DNA of 64,000 nt from Vicia villosa (Eukaryota; Streptophyta; Magnoliopsida; Fabales; Fabaceae): contig NW_026705571.1 in the NCBI RefSeq assembly GCF_029867415.1, forward strand, positions 186,001-250,000, read 5' to 3'. Position numbers and translations under genes: made by a program. Within the stretch, counting starts at the first letter, position 1. The number at the start of each line of letters is the position of its first letter. Below are positions 1 through 10,600 of the stretch, in pieces. The notes below the pieces were generated by a model, which saw nothing but the letters and a program-made list of their open reading frames with translations, did no database searches and was not told the DNA's origin.

Positions 1-2
1 AT

Positions 3-617
3 CCACAAACTAATGGGCAAGTTGAGAGGACCAATAGAGAGATAAAGAGAATTCTTGAAAAAACTGTGTCTAGCTCTAGGAAGGATTGGTCGATAAAACT
101 AGATGAAACCTTGTGGGCATATCGGACTGCTTTCAAAGCACCGATCCGTCTTACGCCATTCCAAATGGTGTATGGTAAAAGTTGTCACCTTCCCGTAGAA
201 TTAGAACATAAGGCATATTGGGCCTTGAAACTTTTAAATTTTGACCATAAGTTGTGCGGTGACCAAAGAAAAATCCAACTTCATGAGTTGGAAGAGATGA
301 GATTGCATGCCTACAAGTCTAATTCAATCTACAAAGAAAAGACCAAATTCTATCATGATAGTAAGATTAGAATGAAAGACTTTAAGGTAGGACAATTGGT
401 GTTACTCTTCAATTCCCGGTTAAGACTTTTTCCGGGAAAGTTGAAGTCGAAATGGTCAGGACCGTTTTTGGTCAAAGAAGTTAGAAGCCATGGGGCTATT
501 GTAATAGAGGACAAAAAATCTAAGCAAGAGTGGGTTGTTAACGGTCAGAGGTTGAAGGTTTATCGAGGAAGCAATTTTAATCGTGAAACAAGTGTTTTAT
601 TGTTTGGTGATCCTTGA
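3..617 (+). CDS. 3' end of Athila-type Ty3/gypsy pol (integrase C-terminus), partial
   Basis: The frame is open from the window edge (base 3) to a TGA at 615-617. The first codons read NGQVERTNREIK, the end of a retroviral-type integrase core. Next come AYRTAFKAPIRLTPFQMVYG and CHLPVELEHKAYWA, both typical of Athila-lineage integrases. The tail (KVGQLVLLFNSRLRLFPGKL, then KWSGPFLVKEV) is the C-terminal DNA-binding/chromo-like region. Integrase inserts the reverse-transcribed copy into host DNA. No stop or frameshift interrupts this portion; the rest of pol lies left of the window. The env-like ORF, PPT and LTR that follow are on the same strand. Confidence 0.9.
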   Translation, partial: PQTNGQVERTNREIKRILEKTVSSSRKDWSIKLDETLWAYRTAFKAPIRLTPFQMVYGKSCHLPVELEHKAYWALKLLNFDHKLCGDQRKIQLHELEEMRLHAYKSNSIYKEKTKFYHDSKIRMKDFKVGQLVLLFNSRLRLFPGKLKSKWSGPFLVKEVRSHGAIVIEDKKSKQEWVVNGQRLKVYRGSNFNRETSVLLFGDP

Positions 618-1505
618 TTGTCTTTGATCGTCGAGCTGACCGACGTTAAACAAAGCGCTCTTGGGAGGCACCCCAAGTTGTATATATTCACTTGTATTTG
701 TGTTATTTTTGCAGGTGGGATTTTTGAGTTTTCGTCGAGCCAGAAATGATCTACCGGTATTTTTGGATGTGCTGAGCAAATGCAGTTTTTCTGCTGTTTC
801 TGGTGTAGCGCACGCCGCACCCATATGCGCGCGTCGCGCGCTAGGTGAATTCAAATACCCCTTCCTGGCAGAGATGAGGGCGCGTCGCGCGCTGTATATA
901 TTTTTGAAAAAAAAATTTGTTTGGGCCCGACCCAGTATGCGTTTAGAAGGGGGAGTTAGGGTTTTTGGAGGTCTTTGCCTCCATTGTTACCCTTTTCCTC
1001 TTTACTTCAAGAAAAGAAAACAACACACACACACTCTAGTTCTTAGTTTCTTGCAATTTTCCTCACTATTTTCGTCTCTCCATTGTCATCATCATTAAAG
1101 GTTTGTTCTTATTCCTTTCTATTTCCGTTAATATAGTTTTAGAAGTTTAGGTTTTTTAGATTTAGGATTTTTTGATAAATTTTGAAAAACTATGGTAGAA
1201 AACATGTTATTGATGTATATATTGCGTGCTGGAACCCTTAGAAAGGAGGAGAAGCTTGTTCTCCTCTTCTGTTTTGCAGAAAATTGAAGGATTTTTCTGG
1301 GTTTCGCAGAGCGCGCGCCGCGCCCTGTTCAGCGCGCGTCGCGCCCTGGGTTCAACTTTGAAATTTTTTTTAGGCATTTTGAGTAGTTGTTTAGGCCTGT
1401 TTTGTGATTGATGATGAATGTGGACTGATGTGGGCTTTTAGTTGAGAGGATGTGCTAACTTTGTTTCAATTTGTGTGTGTTTGGTTTGATTTAAATTGTG
1501 CAGGA
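618..1505 (+). other. pol-to-env spacer of the Athila element, with GC-rich palindromic motifs
   Basis: Non-coding leader between integrase and the env-like ORF. It holds four copies of a GC-rich motif of the GCGCGTCGCGCGCT type (about 824-842, 879-894, 1309-1325, 1330-1346), standing out from AT-rich surroundings. The same motif recurs in the 3' LTR. Short open frames here lack family features. A splice acceptor-like tract ending in gtgcag lies just before the env-like start codon at 1506, compatible with expression from a spliced RNA as proposed for Athila env-like ORFs (inference). Confidence 0.6.
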
Positions 1506-2678
1506 ATGGCACCGTTTTTAAAAAGAAAGAAAACTGGTTCTGGTGAGGGTTCTTCCTCACAGGCTGCTAGGTTTGATCGGTCAAAATTTCAAGGACCGGA
1601 GCAAGAGGCTAGGTACCATGAGCTCGAAAGCCGAGTTGTGTGGAGCGAACGCACGGTGGTTCCTATTGACCACGGTAACTTCCAAAGGGCATGGAATGCT
1701 TTGACTGATACTTGTTGGGACAAGTTGTTCACTCCAGGACAATTCTATCAGGTGGAGATTGTCAGAGAATTCTATGCGAATGCCTTGCCTCCTAGCAATT
1801 GGACGGGCACTGAAGCTTACCCGTTTAAAACATGGGTGAGAGGTAAGGCCATTGACTTTAGCAAAGATGCAATTTTTTATTTTCTTGACAATCCTCTTGC
1901 TTTGGTGGAAGAATGTGAGTACCATCCCAGGTTGAATAGAGGAAATTAGGATGCGGATAATATTAGGGAGAAGATTTGTCGTGCTGGTTTCACTTACACT
2001 TTGACTAGGTCCGGGCTTCCAAAGACCTTCCTTCGTAGTCAGTTGACGGAGGATGCTCAACTGGTGACTTCGGTGGTCCTTTACAACATAAGACCACGAA
2101 GCCACACTTCCTCCATCACTATTGATACTGCAGGCCTGGTCCAGTGTATTTTGAATGGTAATGATGTGGATGTATCTCGGATTGTGGCGAATGAGCTGAA
2201 GAGAGTCGCCCTGAATGGGACTCCTCATGGCGATGGGGTAAAGTGTAGGTTGATTTTTCCTGGTCTGATAATGGATTTATGCAGGAAAGCTGGTGTCCGG
2301 TTTCCATCTAGGGGTATGATTCCCATGGATGGTGTTATCGATGATGTTTTTGCTAACAGGTACTGTTTTCCTGGAGGTCGTCCTTTTGGTGCTGCTGTTA
2401 ATGCACCTGACCATCCTGATGCCGCTCGAGCTGTTCCGGTTGCTGCCGCACCATCTGCTGGTCCTCAGTATGGTGATACAGGTGATTGGAACTATCAGAT
2501 GCACATGGCGCATCAGAGAGCATTTATGTTTTTGCAGGATTCTATCCGGCAGTTGTCTCTGCAGCAGCCTGTTGGTTCCAGGGATGATTTATCTGCCTAT
2601 GCTTCATGGCCTGAGGGCAGGCCAGATCCTGAGGAGGGGATGGAGCAGGATGATCCAGAGACTTCCGATGAGGAGTAG
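1506..2678 (+). pseudogene. Athila env-like ORF with one in-frame stop
   Basis: The frame starts MAPFLKRKKTGSGEG at 1506 and runs to the TAG at 2676-2678, about 390 codons, broken only by TAG at 1947-1949. Both halves are in the same frame, so one base change explains the break. The first half has the DKLFTPGQFYQVEIVREFYA stretch of the plant transposon protein domain found downstream of pol in Athila elements; the second has GVKCRLIFPGLIMDLCRKAG and an acidic C-terminus. No signal peptide or clear membrane segment is seen, so a viral-envelope role is not supported. Read-through or a sequencing error could also explain the single stop. Confidence 0.75.
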
Positions 2679-4289
2679 ACTTTATGATTTATTGTTTTAG
2701 ATTTTATTGTTTTTAGTTTTATGTTAGAACAATTTCAATTTTTAGTTGTTTTGTTTTTTATTTTGTTCCATCCAGTTAGATGAGGTACTTGAAAGGCTAA
2801 GTTTACGCCTTTGGATAGTTAACACCATTTGGTGTGGTTTTTATTTTATATAAGTTCAGTTTATTTTATTTTTTGCATTTATTTAGTTTTAAGTAATTTT
2901 ATTTTTATTTTTAGTTTAGTGTTTATATTTTAGAAATAATGGTTTTTGATAAGTTGTCCTGATGATTAATTAGCTGGAACACAAATTTTTGTTGTCACGA
3001 TGAATTTGGGTGATGCAACACAATCTGAGTGGTGATGATATAATTTGAAAATTGTACGCGCAAGGTACATCCTTTATCGTTTTATTTATCAAGTACCTTT
3101 GATTCTGATGCTTTTAATTGTACAAATTAGTTGTCATTAATTTCTGTTGATAAAATTAGTTCAATTGTGAATCACTTTAGCCTAGCTGTAGTTGTGAGGA
3201 GACTTTCCACTGTGTAGATATATAATAATTGTGCTGGATACCAGCAATGTGCGTTTTAACTCGTTTTTCTTATGATTAATCTTGCATTGTTATTAAATTG
3301 TGTTAAGCATGAAAGTGATCAAGGCGTTTTGTTCCGCACTATGAGAAAAACTTCCTATCCAAATGTAACCTACCCGGTGAGTGTGTGAGTATTTGCTAAC
3401 CACTTTGAGCCGTTTGCCAAGATTCTTATCGGTTAAGCTTATGTTGTATATAGATCTCTATACCGATTTTTGATAGAATCTTGATGACTTTCTTTTTACC
3501 TTGAACTGTTGCCATTAGATATGGTAAGGATTGATTCCTTTTTGCCTTAGAATAGGGAGCATTCTTATTGATGTCTTGGTAATATACAAGTTGGGGAGAA
3601 TGACATAAAGGTGTACATTGGTGGGGATAAATCAAAAGATATTGCTCAAAGGGTATATATATATATTTATGTATATAGAAAAGAAAAAAGAAAAAAATAT
3701 ATATATAGAAAAAAGAAAAAAAGAAAGAAAGAAATTTTTTTTTTGTAACCCTTCAGCAAGTAAAGAATTATGTGGTGAACTTGGTTGTTTAGGTTGTGAT
3801 AATTGAATTGAATTTGAATGCTCTCTTAGGTTTTGACACTTTCGTTTCAATGACCGTGAGATATGACACTTCTTTGTAACCAAGCCAAGCTACAGCCCGA
3901 AAGTCCTTAGTGATTCATGCTTATACATTTTTTATATATCTTGTGCTTAGATGAGTTCATAATTAATTATGTATGTTAGCATCATTGTCTGGTGAGTGTT
4001 AGGATCCTCCATTTTTGTTCTCTCAGTAGAGAAGTGCGTAGGTGTGATTCATTCTTGAACTTCTTTTGCTTGTGGAATTTCTGACATAGAATTTGTATGT
4101 AGGATTAGCATTGTTATCATGGTACTTTGATGGAAATCGGTAAGGATTGATCTTTGTGTACTTTTGGAATTTGAACCACTCAATTGTGTTCTTGTTTCTG
4201 CCTGGTTATTTCATTTGTGATATTTTGTGTTCCCGGTAATTTATCATTGTTTTGTTTGAGGACAAACAAGAGTTTAAGTTGGGGAGAGT
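2679..4289 (+). other. 3' untranslated region of the Athila element, ending in the polypurine tract
   Basis: AT-rich non-coding region typical of Athila elements between the env-like ORF and 3' LTR. It holds an A/G-rich and TA-rich low-complexity patch at about 3650-3745. The tract AGTTTAAGTTGGGGAGAGT at 4271-4289 is the plus-strand primer (PPT), directly before the LTR start. A partial PPT-like AAGTTGGGGAGAATG lies at about 3589-3603. I see no supported gene here. Confidence 0.65.
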
Positions 4290-5514
4290 TGTGAGGTGCC
4301 AAATTGTGTTAATATTTAGTTTAATTAGTGGCACCTTTCGACCGATTTTATCGAGTATGCTTTTAATTCTCTGAAGTTTTAGATAATTATTTATAGTTTA
4401 TAATTTTAAGCTTTCATTTTGTGTTAATATGTGTTTTAGTTATGATTTTGTAGGTTTTAGCCAATTTTGGGAAGTTTGGAGCTTGTTTTGGCCCTGATTG
4501 AAGACTGCTGGGCAGAAGTATGCGCGCGTTGCGCGGTGATATGGGCGCGTCGCTCCCTGGCCAAGATTTTTTGTGAAGCTGGAGGCAGAGAGTTGCGCGC
4601 GTCGCGCGTCTGGGCGGTTTATCTTTTAAGTGTATTGGCGCGTAGCGCGCTGGAGGGCGCGACGCGCCCTGGACAGATTTCAGAAATCCTATATAAAGAG
4701 AAATTCAGATATTTTACTTCTTCTTCTTCATCTTTAGAGCTCAAGGAACCCAAATATACTATAGCAAACTGAGAATTGAAGAATCGAAGCTTTGATCGTC
4801 GATTAATCGCCGTAGATGCTTGTTGTTCTTCATCCTTTCCTTCTTGAGCAAGCTACCATTCTCATGGATAGTTAAATCTCTTTTGTATCAAGATAAGATG
4901 TAATATTCCTAGCTTTTTGTATGTATTTCTTGTGAATATATTATGTATGAACAAGTGATGATCAATATAGATGGTTTAGTTTGTTTATTAAAGCTTTTCT
5001 TTGGTATAAGTGTTTGAGACATCAATGTTTGTATCTAGACCTAACTTTATCATCTATCAAACTATAAGTTGCAGACATGAATTTAGCGTTTGATGTTTAC
5101 TTAGTATCGGTTTTAAAACGTTATTTGTATTGTTTAAACGGTAGAGAAATCGTCGGTTAAACAATACGGTAAATCTAGCTATATCGTTGCGGACATGGAC
5201 GGTATAGACGTCGATACATAATTATATTGATCGTTAACGAGTTCATATACATATATTTATAAGGAGACATACAAATTTAGGTCGATGAAATCGAATCTTG
5301 ATACATTTTCTTTAACTTAGAACTTTCATCAATTTACTCTTTGCTACTAAAATTGTTGAATGATCTTTTGCAAACCCAAAACTAAAGTAGCATTAATTCA
5401 AGACAAAATAGGCTATAGAACGGCAGTGATATCGCAATAATCCATGTGGATACGATATAAACGAAAAGTACACCACAATACTCTTTCAACAAATACTCGC
5501 GCCAATCGTCGTCA
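4290..5514 (+). mobile_element. 3' LTR of the Athila element
   Basis: Begins TGTGAGGTGCC right after the PPT. A TATA-like TATATAAA at 4690-4697 marks the likely U3 promoter. U3 has further GC-rich palindromic motifs at about 4520-4555, 4597-4614 and 4636-4672. The 3' end (near AATCGTCGTCA at 5514) is inferred from LTR style. The matching 5' LTR is outside the window, so the exact end and target duplication cannot be checked. Confidence 0.6.
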
Positions 5515-5551
5515 AAGAATGGAAGATGATATAGTTGATGAACAAGAATGA

Positions 5552-5701
5552 CAAGAGGAAGTTGATGTCTTGTGCTCTGGTATTGAAAGATTAACATCTA
5601 TGGTTCAATACCTCACTTTGACATCAGAGTACTTTGCAGGTACACCCCCCAGTTCACAGAAGACCCAGTTCCTTGCAGGCCTTGAAGATCCATCTGATCA
5701 G
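5552..5701 (+). pseudogene. exon-like fragment, product not recognised
   Basis: Just after the LTR the frame reads QEEVDVLCSGIERLTSMVQY and continues through TSEYFAGTPPSSQKTQFLAG and LEDPSDQ, then meets a donor-like GTACGA at 5702. The biased, low-repeat composition looks like a conserved exon. An in-frame TGA at 5549-5551 precedes it. It may be an exon of a host gene broken by the Athila insertion, or a captured fragment. I do not recognise the protein, and no continuation is seen before the MTP gene. Confidence 0.35.
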
Positions 5702-5759
5702 GTACGATCACAACTCTCATTGGGCTTAGACTTACACAATTTTAATTATATTTGATATT

Positions 5760-6447
5760 ATTATATTAAATTATATTTAATATGATATAATAATATATCA
5801 ATCTCAATAATATATTAAAACAAATCATAGAAGAAAGGACAAAAAATATGGTGGACTTAAAATAAACATTTATAGTAGTAAAATATTAATGGTGCAGTTG
5901 AGAAAAACATGTGACTAAGGACCCAAAGACATTTTAAAAATTTTGAATTTTTAAAATTTGAGATAAAAGATAAAGAACAACAACTAAAACTTAGAAAACA
6001 TTATTAACAATAAATTTTTCCATTACTAAATCAGTCACAAAATTAGTCTTAGATATAAGACAACATTCAATAACTTAGATTTGAACAACCAAGTTCCTAA
6101 ACCGGGTTTTAATGAACCAAGGTCCCACCCACCGGTTCACATTCATGTGGCTTCAATCTACCCAGCCACATCTTCAACACAACACTCTTCCCCTCACACA
6201 AAAAATATCATGCAAATCACACTCACCCTCCCCTCACGCGCTTTTCCCTCTTCACCCAACACGCACCAATAAAACTCTCACGTTCTCCCCACGCTCTTTC
6301 AAACCCCCCTCATTCCAATATCTTCACACCCACCCCACTTTACCGTTCAAAAAAAGAAAACCCAAAATATATAGAAAGAAAGAAATTAAAAATAGCTACC
6401 ACCATTTTTTCCTCCTGCACTCAACTAAAAACGACGCCGTTTTTCGA
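5760..6447 (+). promoter_or_regulatory. upstream region and 5' leader of the MTP11-like gene
   Basis: AT-rich up to about 6080, then C/T-rich with many CTC and CCC runs to the start codon at 6448, typical of a plant promoter-proximal region and 5' UTR. No clear TATA box or metal-response element could be singled out. An open frame through this stretch continues into exon 1 but is probably leader, because homology to MTP proteins starts only after 6448. Confidence 0.4.
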
Positions 6448-9400
6448 ATGACCGAAAAAATGGCGGAGACGGTGGAACTTAAGAACGAGGAAGAGCTTTC
6501 TCTTCTTTCACTTTCCGATAACAGTGACCGGTCATGGCGGTTGAACTTCGAGTCGTTTCAGTTCTCTTCAGAACATACTGAAAAGACGCCGAAACCCTCG
6601 CGTGGTATCCATGACTGTTATGGTGTTCTTGGTAATTTTCATTCACTTTATTTTTTAGCATTTTTAATTTTAACTAGTTTTCTGTTTTATTTTATTTTAT
6701 TTTATTTTATTAAACTGTCTTATTCTTAGTTTCTTATCTTAGCTCTAAATTGATTAGTAATTAAAATAGTACTTATTTGTTATATACTATATACTATATA
6801 TAATGTTAAATTAGTTACGCTAGATTCTCTAAAATATTTTATGATATCAATGTGGAATTGCGAAATCCGTTTTTTTAGATATGTTGTTATCAGCAAAGTT
6901 TTAAATAACTGTCGGTGCTGATTGTTGTCGTCGCGGTGTGAATTAACTAAACTTTTGTGATATCGGTCGGTACAGGTGTTGCGGCACTGATTGTGGTAGT
7001 TGTGGTGTGAATTAACTAGACTTTCGCGATATCGGTCGTTACAGGTGTTGCGACACTGATTGCGGTCGTCGCGGAACTAGGCTTTCGCGATGTCGGTCGG
7101 TACATGTGTTGCGACACTGATTACGGTTGTCACGGTGTGAAATTAACCATAATTAGTTATTTAGATAAAAAACGGTGAATAATGGTTTGCTGATACCGTT
7201 TTGTCGTGGCAGTTTTCTTGATCCGAACTCTTTTTTAAAACCTTGATTGTCAAATTTTTCTATGATATTATACACTTAAGCTCAAATTTATTGGGCATTA
7301 CGAACTTAAAACTCATTATAATTTGATTAATATTTGGGTAGTTCATTTGGTACGTGTTAGTTGAGTTAAATGAGGGCAAGCTGCTCCTCTAGGGTTCAAT
7401 CTCGTGATAAGGCTCAGTTATTGTTGTTATTTTGACTAGGTTGATAGATTATCATTATTTTCAAATTTATTCGACATTACAAACTTAAAACTCATTATAA
7501 TTCGATTAATAGTTTGGATAGTTCATCTGATATGTGTTAGTTGAGTTAAAAGAGTGTAAACGGCTGGTTTAGGGTTCAATATCGTGGTAAGGCTTGGTTG
7601 TTGTTGTGACTAGGTTGATACATTTTCATGATTTTAGGGATCAAAGTTGAATATATTTATAGGTGTGAACTGATTCCTTCTGTTTTGTTTTTACTTTTAA
7701 CTATTTAATTAATTCTTTTTGGAATCTACTTTTTTTAGTTGAGAATCATTTTTGTTTTGGAATGGGAATCTGCCATTTGTTTTGTATCAGTGGTTGTGGT
7801 TGATTATGAGGAATATGATGCTGCAATTTATATTCAGTTTGTTCTGTTGGCTCTTTATATATGTAAAATCTTTTGTGTTTCTCTTTGCAATAAGTGTAAA
7901 ACTTGTTTCAGTTTTCTGAAAGATGCTATCAATGGATGTAATTTATGGTGAGTAGTATGATATGTTTTGTAGTTTCTTTCTTCAGCCAGCTTTAGTAAGG
8001 TGCTTTTTTTTTCTTTTTGTTGTTGTTGTTGAGAGTTTTGTCTTTTCGGTTGATGATTTTGTATCTTAGTTTCATATGTTCCAGTTTCTCTGTGTTTTTG
8101 ATTTATTGGAAGTTGGATTTTAAGTCAAGGGAGCTTATGCATGCTCTTTTAGAGGCCATAGCCATAACTTTCTCACTATATATGAACTAATATTTGTTTT
8201 TTGAGTGATTATTGATTAGTAGTTATCAAAAATATATGGGTTCGTTTTTTCTCCAATTTGACGTTCCGTGATTTAAATGGAAAAAGTTGCAAATTTGGTA
8301 CATTAGATTTTCATTTTGGTTGAATGTATGTGTCTAGACTTTTGCTTCATTCATTGAAATGGAGTTGTTTGTGTGTTGCTTTGGAAGTTTGCAGCACCTT
8401 TCCAGTTGTTCCGTGACTTCTTTGTATGTTTTCTGATTTGTGAAGCTTTTTCGTAATTTTTTCTTTCTTTTTGGTTTTGTATTTCTTTAGGTCAAGAAGA
8501 TAATATTGCTGAGTATTATCAGCAACAGGTTGAAGTGCTAGAGGGCTTTACTGAAATGGATGCCTTAGCAGAGCGTGGTTTTATTCCCGGAATGTCAAAG
8601 GTTTCTATTTCATTTTCTCTTTAATGGTAGATAGGTTCAAATAAGTCAACTCAAGCAGATTCTGTATAGTCAAATGCCTTGGCTAAATATTCAATGTTTT
8701 TGCGTTTGCAGGAGGAGAGAGACAAGTTAGCTAGGAGCGAGACGTTTGCCATCAGAATATCGAACATAGCAAACATGGTTCTTTTTACTGCCAAAGTTTA
8801 CGCATCAATCAGAAGTGGTTCCCTAGCCATCATTGCATCCACTCTAGACTCTCTGCTGGATCTCCTTTCTGGATTCATCTTATGGTTCACTGCATTTTCC
8901 ATGCAAACACCGAATCCATATCAGTACCCTATTGGCAAGAAGCGGATGCAACCATTGGTCAGTCCTCCTTTACATATTCTGTTTGAAGATTCTGAATCAT
9001 GTATTCTTGCCAGTGGTTGTAATCTTGGTGCTGAAATTTAAAGTTCAAAATTGCGTGCAGGGAATTCTCGTTTTTGCCTCTGTCATGGCAACACTGGGAC
9101 TGCAAATAATTTTGGAGTCCGTCCGCACATTAATATACTCTGTAAGTTGATTTTGTTGCATTTCTCGACGCGAAGTTCAGGCATCAACAATTAAAACTTA
9201 AATAAATGGTTTTTCATTTGATTTGTTGGATCTAATTAATTTCTAGGTAACCGAGTCTAATGCTTGTCTTAATGACATTTTCAGGATAATACCTTCAACT
9301 TGACCAGGGATCAAGAGTGCTGGGTTGTGGGTATTATGCTTGCAGTCACTTTGGTGAAATTCATGCTGATGGTTTATTGCCGCTCTTTTACTAATGAGAT

Positions 9401-10051
9401 TGTTAAGGCTTATGCTCAGGATCACTTTTTTGATGTGATTACTAATCTGATTGGCCTCATTGCTGCACTTTTGGCCAATTATTTTGATGATTGGATGGAT
9501 CCCGTCGGTGCTATCATTGTAAGTAAATAAATACTTTTCGTATCGGTATGCTCAAAATTTATTCATGGTGGCCCATCAATGATGGCAGAAGTTGATCCAT
9601 GTAGCTAACTCCACTTAATGGGATGGGATAAGGCTTGGTTGTTTTTGTTGTAGTTCTTATTGACGTCCATGTGTTTTACTTATGTATAATTCTTCTACTG
9701 CAGCTGGCTATATACACAATTCGCACATGGTCAATGACGGTGTTGGAAAACGTGAACTCCCTGGTTGGAAGATCAGCTGCACCAGAGTATCTTCAGAAAC
9801 TTACATACCTTTGCTGGAACCACCACAAGGCTGTAAGGCACATTGACACCGTTCGGGCTTACACATTCGGGTCTCACTATTTTGTCGAGGTTGATATCGT
9901 CCTACCAGCAGGCATGCCTTTGCAAGAGGCTCACGATATAGGTGAATCATTGCAAGAGAAGCTTGAACTCTTGCCTGAGATCGAGCGTGCTTTTGTTCAT
10001 CTTGATTATGAGTACAGCCACAAACCTGAGCATGCTCAAGCTCATTCTTAG
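6448..10051 (+). CDS. MTP11: MTP11-like manganese transporter (cation diffusion facilitator), six exons
   Basis: Exons: 6448-6631, 8491-8600, 8712-8957, 9061-9141, 9285-9518, 9704-10051. All introns have GT-AG ends and joined exons keep one frame of 400 codons, close to Arabidopsis MTP11. The two DxxxD metal-binding motifs of the Mn-CDF group are present: DSLLD (residues 144-148) and DHFFD (253-257). Other family hallmarks are [28 protein letters not shown] and [13 protein letters not shown] in the cytosolic C-terminal domain. Family members move Mn2+ out of the cytosol, probably by proton exchange, in Golgi/prevacuolar membranes and give Mn tolerance. A second in-frame ATG at 6460 is an alternative start. 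No lesion is seen; this is the only intact host gene in the window. Confidence 0.95.
6911..7147. repeat. tandem repeat in MTP11 intron 1 (unit about 69 bp)
   Basis: About 3.5 copies of a unit containing TATCGGTCGGTACAGGTG and GTGTGAATTAACTAGAC. GATATCGG recurs at 6959 and 7028 (69 bp), with a shortened third unit at 7089. The units are GC-richer than the rest of the intron. Confidence 0.75.
7282..7640 (+). repeat. tandem pair of SINE-like units in MTP11 intron 1
   Basis: Two units about 179 bp apart, both with TTAAAACTCATTATAATT, then a tRNA-like GTAGTTCATTTGGTA region (box A-like), GGTTCAATCTCGTG (box B-like) and a TTGTTGTTG tail. This layout fits a tRNA-derived plant SINE with TTG-rich 3' end, duplicated in tandem. 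The box assignments are my reading; target duplications were not resolved. Confidence 0.45.
9565..9656 (+). mobile_element. Au-SINE-like 3' fragment in MTP11 intron 5
   Basis: The stretch CCACTTAATGGGATGGGATA followed by AAGGCTTGGTTG and a TTGTTG-like tail matches the 3' end of Au-type plant SINEs as I recall it. The 5' part is not clear, so this is probably truncated. It lies wholly inside intron 5 and does not touch the splice sites at 9519 and 9703. Confidence 0.5.
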
Positions 10052-10600
10052 CAGCAATATGGAAAAGCAATGTCAACTTTTGTATTTCAGTTGTGCTTTT
10101 CCTTCTCTCTTGGATGTAAATGTGAACAATTTAGGTAGATTTGAATCTGTACTGACTGTAGAATTGGATTTGGGATATGTTGTGAAGCCTATGATGCAAG
10201 GAAATTGTGTATCTCCACTTTCCTACTTTATATTTCCCTTATTACTGAGGTTTATGGGGGGTTATTTATGAGGTGTGTATATAAGATATTACCTGCTAAT
10301 GTGAATTTCTTTTTCCATCTTGCTTCTTAAAAATCACTCACATCTGAATCTGATCCATCTGATTGAAAAAGCATTAGTTATTTATTTATTTTGGTCACAA
10401 TTGGTAAAGTTTGATCTATTATTATGATAACAAAATAATAGATCAAGGAACCATGGAATCATGTAGTTAGTTGTTCATGGCTGATCAACTCAATTGAACC
10501 ACAATAATGATTGGTTCAATTTGTAAAGACAGTTTTAATAAAAAATTAAAAATGTTAAAGAAGTTCAAATTCAATTTAAAATGAGAAAAAGGAATATGCG
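10052..10600. other. 3' flank of the MTP11-like gene
   Basis: Probably contains the 3' UTR of the MTP11-like gene, then AT-rich intergenic DNA. No further exon, RNA gene or repeat was recognised. Short open frames here have no family signature. Confidence 0.4.

Noticed and set aside
1581..2228. Minus-strand frame of 215 codons opposite the env-like ORF
   Set aside because: Shadow frame; the plus strand carries the family motifs.
6112..6447. N-terminal extension of the MTP11-like protein
   Set aside because: The frame is open but Pro/Ser/His-rich leader text; homology begins at the ATG at 6448.
7330..7610. tRNA genes
   Set aside because: Box A- and box B-like sequences occur, but no cloverleaf with paired acceptor stem; SINE-like context.
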